From positions 1 through 53,916 of the forward strand of contig CAZISM010000025.1 in assembly GCA_964541895.1 (NCBI GenBank): 53,916 nt of DNA, given 5' to 3'. Each line of letters begins with the position of its first letter. Positions within the stretch are counted from its first letter, which is position 1. A model generated the notes under the pieces. That model was given only the letters and a program-made list of their open reading frames with translations, made no database searches and was not told the DNA's origin. This document shows, piece by piece, positions 16,220 to 25,900 of the stretch. Origin of the DNA: CAZISM01 sp964541895. Lineage in GTDB: Bacteria > Zhuqueibacterota > Zhuqueibacteria > Residuimicrobiales > Residuimicrobiaceae. A program made the translations under genes and the position numbers.

Positions 16220-16867
16220 CTAGTGTTTAGCGATGCCATCGAAAAATACCGTCACCAGCAGATCCGCGGCATCTTGTGAATCATCATCCTTGATGGCGGG
16301 AGAAGAGCCAAAGCGGTTCATGCAGTAAAAACGCAACATGCCGTCGTAGAGCATGGCCAGTGTTACGGGATCAAATGTCTTGAGCTTGCCGGCCGCCATC
16401 TCATTTTCGAGGGGTTTGGCCAGCGTTTGCCAGACGGCGATGATCCGCTCCTTTATTTCCTGCATGCGCTTGTTCTTGTCCGGTGAGTCCAGCCTTTTTA
16501 CTTCGCGGATGATGAGCTGCATCAGGTCGGCATTGTCGCGCGCGTGCGTGAGCACGCTGCGGGCGAATTGGGAAAACTGCGTGCGCGCGTCCGTCGACGC
16601 GGCACCGGCCGCGGTTTCGGCCAGAGCCGTCATCTCTTGCACCAGCTGATCGATGATGGCATACAGCAGCTCTTCCTTGCTGGAAAAATAATTATAGAGC
16701 GTCCCCTTGCCGAATCCTGCATGATGAGCGACCTCGTCCAGGGTGGTCTCGTGATACCCTTTTTGGGTGAACAGCTCCCGAGCCGCCTGCAGGATCTCCT
16801 GTTGCCGGGCGCGCTTTTCCCGATCTTTGCGGGTCTGCACAACCGATGTGGAATGGACTTTACTCAT
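16220..16867 (-). CDS. TetR family transcriptional repressor of the efflux operon
   Basis: 215 residues. The N-terminal TetR helix-turn-helix is clear: RQQEILQAARELFTQKGYHETTLDEVAHHAGFGKGTLYNYFSSKEELL (residues about 22-69). The C-terminal half is an all-helical ligand/dimer domain of low conservation, ending ADLLVTVFFDGIAKH. It is the first gene of an operon with tolC, adaptor, RND permease and PII-like genes. Two palindromic sites lie between its start codon and the promoter (16905-16938), so it very probably represses itself and the pump until an effector, presumably a pump substrate, binds. Confidence 0.95.
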   Translation of the reverse strand: MSKVHSTSVVQTRKDREKRARQQEILQAARELFTQKGYHETTLDEVAHHAGFGKGTLYNYFSSKEELLYAIIDQLVQEMTALAETAAGAASTDARTQFSQFARSVLTHARDNADLMQLIIREVKRLDSPDKNKRMQEIKERIIAVWQTLAKPLENEMAAGKLKTFDPVTLAMLYDGMLRFYCMNRFGSSPAIKDDDSQDAADLLVTVFFDGIAKH

Positions 16868-16904
16868 GTCTGCCGCAACGTTCTCCTCAAGATGTGTGGA
16901 TATG

Positions 16905-16938
16905 TGACCCTTTGGTCATTTTTGTTACCAATCAGTCA
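16905..16938. promoter_or_regulatory. Tandem TetR operators upstream of tetR
   Basis: A perfect palindrome TGACC-CTTT-GGTCA lies at 16905-16918. A second, slightly degenerate copy TTACC-AATC-AGTCA at 16925-16938 differs at one base in each half-site. Spacing and architecture are identical (5-4-5) and centres are 20 bp apart, about two helical turns, so two dimers could bind the same DNA face. The upstream copy overlaps the expected transcription start. Binding is inferred from the symmetry and position. Confidence 0.72.
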
Positions 16939-16940
16939 TT

Positions 16941-16969
16941 ATTTTACGGATATTTTAGTTTATAAGCAA
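16941..16969 (-). promoter_or_regulatory. Promoter of the tetR-efflux operon
   Basis: On the minus strand, TTGCTT (16964-16969), a 17-bp spacer and TAAAAT (16941-16946) form a good sigma-70 promoter (4/6 and 5/6 to consensus). The predicted start is near 16934, inside the first palindromic operator, which fits steric repression. Confidence 0.65.
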
Positions 16970-17085
16970 GAAGATTATTATGTTGTGCGTGATTGTGCCA
17001 CCTGCGGAAACAATAGGGAGAGATAGACGTTCTATCTCTATATTGGTAAAAGATTTAAAAAGCGAGTCACCATGCAGGGAGAACG

Positions 17086-18072
17086 ATGAAAAACCTTTTG
17101 GCTGCTTTTTTAATCCTCTTGACCCTGACCGGCCAAATCCTGGCGCAACGCTATCATTCGCCGGAAGAAATTTTCCAGCGTATCGATACCTCTGCCATGA
17201 ACTATCGCATCAGGTTGCTGGCTGAGGGCGACACGCTGGTGCCGGAACAACATGCGGTTCTGGAGCACGGCTTGCTTTTGTGGCAGGAGCGCTCGGGGCA
17301 GCCCTTCCTTACCACCTATCATGACCAGTTGCAGAAAAATCGCTACCTGGCTGACTACCTGCGCCTGGCGGAGCAGGCGCTCGCTTACGGCAACCCGGTG
17401 GCCGCCAGGAGGGCATATATGGTCGTCTTGGCCGCGGCGCCCCAGGATGCCCAGGAGATGACGCTCATCGGCCAGACCTATGCCATGACCGGCGACACGC
17501 TCAAAGCCGTATCTCTCTATCGGCAGGCCATTGCCAACAACTATCATGATTTCCTGGCTCATCATCTGCTGGCCGACTGGCATCGGCGTCACCACCGTGC
17601 CGACAGCGCTTTAACGGAAATGGCCATAGCGCATGTTCTCAATCGCAATCACGCGCTTGTTCTGCAGGACCTGCGCAGCCTGCTGCAACAGCAGGGCCGT
17701 AGCTATGAAGGGTGGGCGTTCCGGCCCCTCTATCTTTTTGAAGAGCAGCCGGACGCCAAAGTGATCAAATACGATCTTGCCGCTGCCGAATGGCTGAACT
17801 ATGCGCTGTGCAAGGCGCTGTGGCGTTTTGAGCCGGGCTATGCCGATACTGTGATGCAAGGTGTCAAGGCGCCGGCCTCCTATATCGAGGAAATCGAGGC
17901 CGTACAAATAATGCTGGCTTCTCGCAAGAGCAGAACCGAAATCGGGCCGGATCCGGCTTTACAAACGCTGTTGCAGGCGGCCGAGGACGACAGGGTGCTG
18001 GAGTATATTTTATACGAAATCCTGCTGCCACGTGACCCTGGCTTTGTCTTTCATATGCCGGAAGCGCAGATC
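17086..18072 (+). CDS. Secreted tetratricopeptide-repeat protein, 3' cut by gap
   Basis: Begins with a clear signal peptide (MKNLLAAFLILLTLTGQILA) after a GGGAG ribosome site and runs 329 residues into the N gap; the C-terminus is missing. Helical TPR-like repeats are visible: YLRLAEQALAYGNPVAARRAYMVVLAAAP, EMTLIGQTYAMTGDTLKAVSLYRQAI and HHLLADWHRRHHRADSALTEMAIAHVLN. A second region (about 210-329) lacks clear repeats. TPRs mediate protein-protein contacts; this one would act in the periplasm or outer membrane. No frame after the gap convincingly continues it. The gene is divergent from the efflux operon and shares its 218-bp intergenic region. Confidence 0.75.
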
Positions 18073-18172
18073 NNNNNNNNNNNNNNNNNNNNNNNNNNNN
18101 NNNNNNNNNNNNNNNNNNNNNNNNNNNNNNNNNNNNNNNNNNNNNNNNNNNNNNNNNNNNNNNNNNNNNNNN
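18073..18172. other. Assembly gap (100 N)
   Basis: Scaffold gap with unrelated flanks. It removes the end of the TPR protein gene and an unknown amount of DNA. Confidence 0.99.
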
Positions 18173-18594
18173 TGATCGGCACCGGTCATCATTATTCGCT
18201 GACGGCAGGCCGCCGTTATATTCTGATTGCTTTTTTGTTATTATTTTTGATACATTATACCACCGTTCTCTGGTTACGGCCGGGGAGTCCTTTTTCTCTA
18301 TGGCACCTGCGACCTTGTGTCGCAACATCCAGAGACCGTTGCGCGTTTTCGGCTCACCTGTTATCCATCTGACGCCCGCATCCCACATCGAAGCGGTGGC
18401 GATTGACACCGCTGGATGAGTCCCAACACCCGGGGTAGATCCTGAATACGCCTGTGCAAGCGGACCCGCCGTACCGGTCTGGCATCGAACATCACGGACG
18501 GTAAAACCGCAGTGCCCGTTACCTTGGCGAGGGCACGTCACTGCATCCCGCGCCTGACTGCACGACCAATCGCATTCAAAGAGGAAGCGTAGCT
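18173..18594. other. Non-coding stretch before the hybrid kinase
   Basis: I see no convincing gene in these 422 bp. An AT-rich block at 18225-18265 stands out from the GC-rich surroundings and could hold the kinase promoter. Around 18425-18445 the words ACACCCGG and GATCC recall the repeat at 45582-45594. The last 20 bp contain an AAAGAGGAAGC ribosome site for the gene at 18595. Confidence 0.4.
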
Positions 18595-21500
18595 ATGTAT
18601 TTCAATCCCTATACCATACCCGTGTTGGCCACCGTGGTGCTCATGCTGATGCTGAAACATTCGATCAAGAAATGGCGGACCACGCCGGGGGTGAGATACA
18701 TGGCGCTGTTTTTCCTGTCGGTCGCCTGGTACTCGGCGTGCTATGCTCTTGAGATTTCCGCCACCACGATCGAGAACGCGCTGTTGATAACCAAGTTCGA
18801 ATATCTGGGCAATGGCGGCATCCCGGCTTTTTTTCTGCTCTTCGCGGTCAGCTATACCGGCAAAAGCCGATGGTTGACAAAACCGGTGCTCGCCGCTGTT
18901 TTCCTGATACCGATTCTCACTTTTTTTATTGTCCTGACCAACGAATCGCACTTTCTTTTTTATGTTGAGCCGAGGCTCAGGCCGGAAGGTCTGTTCCCCG
19001 TTTTTGAGTTCAAACAGGGGATATGGTATATCGTCTATCAGAGTTACATTTTGCTCTCGTTCACCTTCAGCTTTCTGCTGTTCGGGCGTATGTGGTTCCA
19101 ATCGGCAAAAATATTCCGCACTCAAATCAGCTATATTCTCGTCGGCGCCGTGGCGCCGTTTTTCGGTCATCTGCTCTACCTTGAAAAGTGGATACCGTAC
19201 GGACTGGAACCCTCTTCCTTTGCGTTTTCCGCCAGCGCGGTGATCATCTATTTTGCTCTTTCACGCGTGAAACTGTTTGATCTCGCACCCATTGCCCGGT
19301 CTTTGCTCTTTGATACCATGCCGGACGGCGTGATCGTGCTTGACCGGGAGCGACGGGTGGTGGACGCCAACCGGGCCGCCATGAACTACAGCGGCCTTTC
19401 ACCACAAGCGTTTGGCGAGCCGGCTCTGCAGGCGTTGAGCAGCTGCCCGGAGCTATGCATGTTCGTTGAAACGGATTTTACAAAAACAAATATGGAGATC
19501 GAACGGAGGATCGCAGGCGCGTCCATCTGGCTGGAAGTCAGCAGCTCTCCGATCATCGGTCACAAAGAGACCCCGCATGGGCAGATCATAATCCTTCACG
19601 ACATCACCCGTCGTATCCTGGCGGAAAAAGCGATCCAGCAGGCCGACGCCCAGAAAGAGCTGGCCCTGGAAGCGATGAAGCGCTCTGAAGAAAAATACCG
19701 CAATATTTCCAAAATGCTGCGGTTGATGTGTGACAACGTGCCCGATCTCATCTGGGCCAAGGACATGCAAAAGCGGTATATTTTCACCAATCGGGCCATC
19801 TGCAGCATGCTGTTGAATGCAGAGGATACGGATGAGCCGGTGGGCAAAAACGATATGTTTTTCGCCCTGCGGGAACGCGCCCGATTTCCTGACCGAGCGG
19901 ACTGGCATACCTTTGGCGAAGTGTGCATCGATTCCGATGACGTGGTTATGAATGCCATGAAGCCGCAGCGTTTTGATGAATACGGTAACGTCCAGGGCAC
20001 ACATCTGTTTCTGGATGTATACAAGGCTCCCTTCATCGATGAAAACGGCAACATGATCGGGACCGTAGGCTGCGGCCGCGACATGACCGCGGCACGCCGG
20101 ATGGAAGCCGAGCTGGCCCATGTGTCGAATTTGCAGCGCATGCTCATGAACCTCGGCGCCCGCTTTATCAACATCTCTTCGGACAAGATCGATGCCGAGA
20201 TCACCAGGGCGTTGGCCGAAATCGGCGCCTTTACCGGAGTGGATCGTTCCTATATCTTTGAATATGAAGCCGAAAGCGACACCTTGAGCCGCACCTACGA
20301 GTGGTGCTCTGAGGGTATACTGCCCGAAGCGGAGGAGCTGCGTGCCCTGTCCGCAGAACTGATGCCGGGCTGGGCGACGGACCTGAAGCAGGGTAAGATC
20401 GTTCAGGTGCCGCGGGTGGCCGGTTTGCCGGCGAACGAACGGTTGCGGACCATTTTAGAGGCGCGGGAGGTACGCTCGATCATTGCTATTCCCCTGATGT
20501 CCGCCGCACACGGTCTTGGTTTTGTCGGTTTTGATTCGGTCCGGGCGGAACGGACCTGGAGCGACTCTGAGCTGGCGCTGTTGAAATTCTTTGCCGATTT
20601 ATTGACCAATGTCAAAGTGAAGGCGGGCATCGAAAAGTCGCTGATCATTGCCAAGGAAAGGGCAGAGGAGAGTGATCGCTTGAAATCAGCGTTTCTCGCC
20701 AATATGAGCCATGAAATCCGCACCCCCATGAACGGGATACTGGGTTTTGCCCAGCTGCTCAAGGAGCCCAAATTGACCGGCGAGGATCAACAGGAGTATA
20801 TCCGCATCATCGAACAGAGCAGCGCCCGCATGCTCAACATCATCAACGACATCGTCGACATATCCAAAATTGAATCCGGCCAGATGGAAATCTCGATCGC
20901 CGAATCCAACATCAACCAGCAGGTAGAGTATATTCACACTTTTTTTAAGCCCGAGGTGGAACGAAAGGGGATGCGACTCTCCTTTCACAACGGCCTGCCG
21001 GCCAGGGAAGCGCTGATCATGACCGATCGGGAAAAGCTGTATGCCATCCTGACCAATCTGGTCAAAAATGCCATAAAGTACTCCGATCAGGGGCATATCG
21101 AAGTGGGCTATGCAAAAAAGGACCAGGTTCTTGAATTCTATGTGCGCGACACGGGTATCGGCATTGCCAAAGAGCGCCAGGAGGCGATCTTTGATCGGTT
21201 CGTGCAGGCGGATATTTCCGATACCCGTGCGTTTCAGGGTGCCGGGCTGGGCCTGTCCATCACCAAGGCCTATGTGGAAATGTTGGGCGGCAGAATTTGG
21301 CTGGAGAGCGAATTGGGTCAGGGTTCGGCGTTTTATTTCACCATCCCCTATGCCACCACGACGCCTGAGAAGCGGTTCGTGGCCAGAGCGGCGTTGGACT
21401 ATCGCGAGGCCGGCCATGTCACACATCGCAGGATCCTGATTGCCGAGGACGAAGAGACCTCGGTGCTCTATTTAACCACGACGCTGAAAAAGTATCACCA

Positions 21501-21792
21501 CACCATTCTGCAAGCGCGAAACGGCATCGAAGCGGTCGATCTCTGCCGCAGCCATCCGGATCTGCATCTGATTTTCATGGATATTAAAATGCCGCTCATG
21601 GACGGATATGAAGCCACCCGACAGATTCGAAGTTTCAATCGTGATGTGATCATCATCGCCCAGACGGCCTACGGTTTTGCCGACGATAAAGAGCGGGCGC
21701 TGGCGGCCGGATGCAATGACTATGTCTCCAAACCTGTCAAGTCGTATGATCTGATCGCTCTGATCAATAAACACCTGAAAGAGCGCCGGTAA
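18595..21792 (+). CDS. Membrane hybrid histidine kinase: 7TM-PAS-PAS-GAF-HisKA-HATPase-REC
   Basis: 1065 residues. An N-terminal seven-helix sensor (about 1-225, the histidine-kinase N-terminal 7TM type) is followed by PAS (about 236-345), a short coil, PAS (about 377-505) and GAF (about 514-680). The phospho-acceptor is His706 in ANMSHEIRTPMNGILGF. The ATPase domain has TNLVKNAIKYSD (N box), DTGIGI (G1) and GAGLGLSI (G2). A C-terminal receiver from about 946 carries phospho-Asp996 (FMDIKMPLMDGYEA) and the conserved Lys in YVSKPVKS. It should autophosphorylate and pass phosphate to its own receiver, with output through an unlinked partner or phosphotransfer protein. It converges on the REC-kinase gene 46 bp away. 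The signal is unknown. Confidence 0.95.
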   Translation: MYFNPYTIPVLATVVLMLMLKHSIKKWRTTPGVRYMALFFLSVAWYSACYALEISATTIENALLITKFEYLGNGGIPAFFLLFAVSYTGKSRWLTKPVLAAVFLIPILTFFIVLTNESHFLFYVEPRLRPEGLFPVFEFKQGIWYIVYQSYILLSFTFSFLLFGRMWFQSAKIFRTQISYILVGAVAPFFGHLLYLEKWIPYGLEPSSFAFSASAVIIYFALSRVKLFDLAPIARSLLFDTMPDGVIVLDRERRVVDANRAAMNYSGLSPQAFGEPALQALSSCPELCMFVETDFTKTNMEIERRIAGASIWLEVSSSPIIGHKETPHGQIIILHDITRRILAEKAIQQADAQKELALEAMKRSEEKYRNISKMLRLMCDNVPDLIWAKDMQKRYIFTNRAICSMLLNAEDTDEPVGKNDMFFALRERARFPDRADWHTFGEVCIDSDDVVMNAMKPQRFDEYGNVQGTHLFLDVYKAPFIDENGNMIGTVGCGRDMTAARRMEAELAHVSNLQRMLMNLGARFINISSDKIDAEITRALAEIGAFTGVDRSYIFEYEAESDTLSRTYEWCSEGILPEAEELRALSAELMPGWATDLKQGKIVQVPRVAGLPANERLRTILEAREVRSIIAIPLMSAAHGLGFVGFDSVRAERTWSDSELALLKFFADLLTNVKVKAGIEKSLIIAKERAEESDRLKSAFLANMSHEIRTPMNGILGFAQLLKEPKLTGEDQQEYIRIIEQSSARMLNIINDIVDISKIESGQMEISIAESNINQQVEYIHTFFKPEVERKGMRLSFHNGLPAREALIMTDREKLYAILTNLVKNAIKYSDQGHIEVGYAKKDQVLEFYVRDTGIGIAKERQEAIFDRFVQADISDTRAFQGAGLGLSITKAYVEMLGGRIWLESELGQGSAFYFTIPYATTTPEKRFVARAALDYREAGHVTHRRILIAEDEETSVLYLTTTLKKYHHTILQARNGIEAVDLCRSHPDLHLIFMDIKMPLMDGYEATRQIRSFNRDVIIIAQTAYGFADDKERALAAGCNDYVSKPVKSYDLIALINKHLKERR

Positions 21793-21838
21793 CGGCCGTC
21801 GGCGGCAGAGCAGTGGAGAGGCGCCAGCCGCGATGGCA

Positions 21839-22927
21839 TTACTCTTTGTCAAGCGGCGCCGGCAGGGTAATGCGGATACTGGTGCCTTCGCCGGGTGAGC
21901 TTTCCAGGCTGAAGCGACCGTTGAACAGCTCGACGATGCGTTTGCTGATAATGAGCCCCAGTCCGGAGCCCTCCTGGGCCTGCAGTTTGCGATCGAACTG
22001 CATGTAAGCCCCGATGCGCTGGATATCTGCGGCGGCCATGCCTCTGCCATGGTCCTGCACAGTCAACGTGAAGGTGCCTTGTGAAGAGCCGCAGCTCAAC
22101 AGCACGGCCTGTCTGGGAGTGGAAAACTTGCAGGCGTTGTCAACCAGCTCTTCGATGATTTTGGCGAATTCCATTTCGGTGATGTTGACCTGCCCTTCCC
22201 CGGTGGACAGCTGCAGATCGTTCTCGCGCTGGTATCTGGCGGCAACGGCGTTGGCCGTCTTGCGGCACACGGCGGCCGGCTCCATCAGCACATAGCGCTC
22301 TTGCGGACTGATTTGCTTCAGTTCCAACTGGGCGTAGAGCAGATAATTTTCGATCAGGCGAAACAGCCGCATGGCGCTGGTAAAAATCTGCTCGCCCATC
22401 TCTTTGACCTCTTTATTGGAGAACGATTCGGAAAAGTCCTTCAGCATCTCACCGTACGCCACCATGGCGTTCAACGGCGTCCGCAACTCGTGGGGAAGAC
22501 CATAGATGAGGTTATTGCGGAGCTCCTCGATGACGCTCTCGGCGTTTTCCCGGATGTCCTCAGATTTCTGCAGGCGGGTGTTCACCGCCGTCAGCACTTC
22601 CAGCCGTGTGAACGGTTTGGTAATGTAATCATCCGCGCCGCCTTCCATGCCGGTGCGAAGATCGTTGCGCTCGGCGAGCGCAGTCATGAAAATGAACGGG
22701 ATGAGCTTGGTCGCCGGATCCTTGCGCAAGGTCTCCAGCACCTGCATGCCGCTCATTTCCGGCATCATGATATCGCACAGGATGATGTCCGGCAGATGTT
22801 TGCGCGCCAGTTCGACACCGTTGCGGCCGTTGTAGGCGGAATAGGTATCGAATCCTTCAAAGGTGAACCAGTCGCATACTTCGTCGCACAAGAGTTTGTG
22901 ATCTTCGATGAGCAATACTTTTTTCAT
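21839..22927 (-). CDS. Response regulator-histidine kinase fusion (REC-HisKA-HATPase)
   Basis: 362 residues with no membrane segment. The N-terminal receiver carries phospho-Asp52 (ILCDIMMPEMSGMQVL) and Lys104 (DYITKPF). The kinase core has His146 in YGLPHELRTPLNAMVAYGEML, the N box ELVDNACKFSTP, then DHGRGM and GSGLGLIISKR. The receiver-first order suggests that phosphorylation of Asp52 by an upstream kinase tunes this kinase's activity. Its ATG overlaps the stop of the giant PAS kinase by 4 bp (ATGA), so the two are translationally coupled and probably form a phosphorelay in which the giant kinase feeds this receiver. Neither has a DNA-binding output domain. Confidence 0.95.
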   Translation of the reverse strand: MKKVLLIEDHKLLCDEVCDWFTFEGFDTYSAYNGRNGVELARKHLPDIILCDIMMPEMSGMQVLETLRKDPATKLIPFIFMTALAERNDLRTGMEGGADDYITKPFTRLEVLTAVNTRLQKSEDIRENAESVIEELRNNLIYGLPHELRTPLNAMVAYGEMLKDFSESFSNKEVKEMGEQIFTSAMRLFRLIENYLLYAQLELKQISPQERYVLMEPAAVCRKTANAVAARYQRENDLQLSTGEGQVNITEMEFAKIIEELVDNACKFSTPRQAVLLSCGSSQGTFTLTVQDHGRGMAAADIQRIGAYMQFDRKLQAQEGSGLGLIISKRIVELFNGRFSLESSPGEGTSIRITLPAPLDKE

Positions 22928-25900
22928 AACGATTCCTGTGATTGATGAACGTCTACTCTGAGAGGCAATTGCACCGTGAAGGTGGTCCCTTCATTTTCCA
23001 CGCTCTGAACGTCGATGGTACCTCCGTGCTTGACAATGCATTCTTTGACGATGTTCAGGCCAAGGCCAGTCCCGATGATCTCGCCGACATTGGAGGCTCT
23101 GAAAAACGGGCTGAAGAGGTGCCTGATCTCCTTTTCAGGTATGCCGATACCTTGATCCGCTATGGCAAGGACGACCATGCTTTCGAGCTGCTTGATGTCC
23201 AAACGGACACGCTGCCCCGGCGGTGAATATTTCAACGCGTTGGAAAGCAGATTGGTCAGGGCCATGCGAATCTGCTTCTTGTCCAGAAAAACCGTGAACG
23301 CGGAGTGGTCGCATCGGCATTCGATGTGAACGGATTCAGCCTGCGGAGCCAGTTCCTCCACGATCTCGTGAATCAGAGCCTTTAAATCAAATTCACTCGG
23401 CTCCAGCGATGCATCCACGGTCTGCAATCTGGACAGCTGCAGCAGGTCTTCAATGATTTTGTTCAAATCCGTTACCTGGGACTTTATCTTTATCAGCCGT
23501 TCCGTCTGCTGCGGTATGGTCATTTTGGTATGATAGGCCAACAGCGATTCGGTGGCCACCATAATCGTGGCCAGCGGCGTCCTGAACTCGTGCGAAGCCA
23601 CGGAAATAAACTTGGATTTCAGATCGTTCAACTCCTTTTCCCGATCCACCGCCTCGCGCAACGTCTGCTCCATCACCTTCAGTTTGGTGATATCGGTCTG
23701 GGTGCCGATCATACGCAGCGGTTTACCGTCGTCAGCGCTTTCGACCACTTTACCGCGGTCCAGAACCCATATATAATGCCCGTCCTTGTGCTGCAGGCGG
23801 TGCTCATTCGCATACAGTTCGCTCTCTCCGCGCAGATGCCGGCCGATATCCATGGAGCAGTGCTCCCGGTCCGCGGGGTGTATGCGCGAGCTCCATTCGT
23901 TGTACTGGTTGCTGATTTCGTGTTCTGCATACCCGAGCATCGATTTCCATTGTCTGGAATAGAACAGGCTGTTGATTTGCAGATCCCAGTCCCAGACGCC
24001 GTCTCCAGATCCCTCCAGAGCAAAGTGCCAGCGATATTCCGCCTCTCGCAGAGCCTGCTCGGTCTTTTGGCGTTCACTGATATCCCGGGAAATGCCGTAC
24101 ATCACCTCCTTGCCGTCCCAGGTCCCACGGATGATGCGGGTTTCAACCGGAATGAGCGAGCCGTTGTCGGCCAGGAGAGGTACCGGACAATAGGCGGTGC
24201 GTCCCATCAGCATGCCTTGCAGACACTGCGCCGCTTCCTGGCGACGCCCATTGGGATGCAGGTCGAGAATGTGCGATCCGCGTATCTCGTCTTCACCTAT
24301 ACCCAGCCGTGTCTGCACCGCCGGATTGGTCAGGATGATGCGACCATGCAAATCCAGAATAAAAATAAAGTCATCGATGGTCTCAAACAGCATGCGAAAA
24401 TTCTGCTGGCTGTTCAACAGCGCCCGTTCGGCAAAAATGCGCGCCACGGCCGCCCCGATCTCCGCCGCCAGCGTTTCCAGCAGCACGATATGTTCGCTAA
24501 AAAAGTTGGTTGCCGCTTTGGATCCCAGATGGATGCTGCCAATAACGCGCCCTTCATGCAGGATCGGCGCCGCGGCCAGACTGACCAGGTCATCGGGGTT
24601 GGAAAAGGCGATGCCCGATCGGGCGGCTTGCGGGTACTGGATAAACACCGCCTCGCCGGAGCGCAAATTCCTGCTGAGAGGAGAGTCCGGTACAATGTAG
24701 CGACCCTCCGCGAGGAATTCCGGAGACGCGTTTAGCTGTGCCGCCAGGTCGAAATTGCCGGTTTCAGTATTAAGCAAATAGATGCCGGTCACATCCACAT
24801 AGGCGATTCTGGATAGCGATTCCAGCGACCATTGCAGCGCCTGCTCCAGGTCAGAGGTGGCGCTCAGACGCGTAGCGAGATCGCGCTGCATCTGCACAAA
24901 GGACTCTTCCGTCCGCCGTTTGGTGATGTCTTCAAAAATGAACAGCCGGCCGTAATATTCATCCTGCTGACCGCGGATCTGCGAGCTGTACAGGCGCAGA
25001 ATGCGGCCGTCTGCCAGCCGCAATTCGTCTTCGACCACCAGCCTGTTGTCGGTGTAATTAAATTTGTTGATGATGTCAATGAAACCGTGTTGATCCTGCA
25101 GCAGCACCAGGCAGGCCTGCATGACATCGTTATGGACGATCTCCTCGTTCAGCATCTTTTCTTCCAGATGCTCGATCCGCCAGATCTCGCAAAAGGGGTG
25201 ATTAAAGTAGGAGATGACGTCTGTCTGGTGATCCACGACATAAAACGCCAGCGGCGTCGACATGGTCATCATTTTTAATAGCGACTCGCTCCGGTGGATC
25301 GCCGCTTCGGCCTGATGCCGTTCGGTGATATCGCGGACGATGGACAACACTTCATCGTCTGAAATGGCGACCATGCGGTTTTCATAACGGCGCGGCTCGC
25401 TGTGTATCATCAAGCCATATTCAAAGGTGGAGGTGGTTTTATCCAGGAAAGCCTTTTCGATGGACTCCATGGCCTGTTGCGCTATCTGAGCAGGCAGGAC
25501 CTCGCGCACATGCTTGCCCAGGAACAGGTCCGGCGGCACAAACAGGTTGACCGGGTCGCCGGCATGCGCATTGAGAAACACGCCGGTCCGGCTCAAGCGA
25601 AAGAACAGATCAGGTACGACCTCGAGGATCGCGCGATTTTCCGCCTCGCTCTTGCGCAGGGCCGCCTCCGCCTGCACGCGGTCGGTGATGTCATGTATGA
25701 TGGAAAACAGCAACTGCCTGCCGCGGATGTGTATGGGAGAAGAGTGCACCTCCACCGTACGAACAATGCCAGAAGCCAGCTTGTGCGGGAAAATAAAATA
25801 ATTGCGATGTTGCCGGGTCGCTGATTCCATTTCCGCGTGCACCTGGTCCGCTGACAGGGCGTTGATGTCGGAAATGCGAATATCTTTTACATGGGCAAAA

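Noticed and set aside
18173..18372. Continuation of the TPR protein after the gap
   Set aside because: The apparent frame across the N run depends on an arbitrary gap length, and the downstream translation shows no TPR character.
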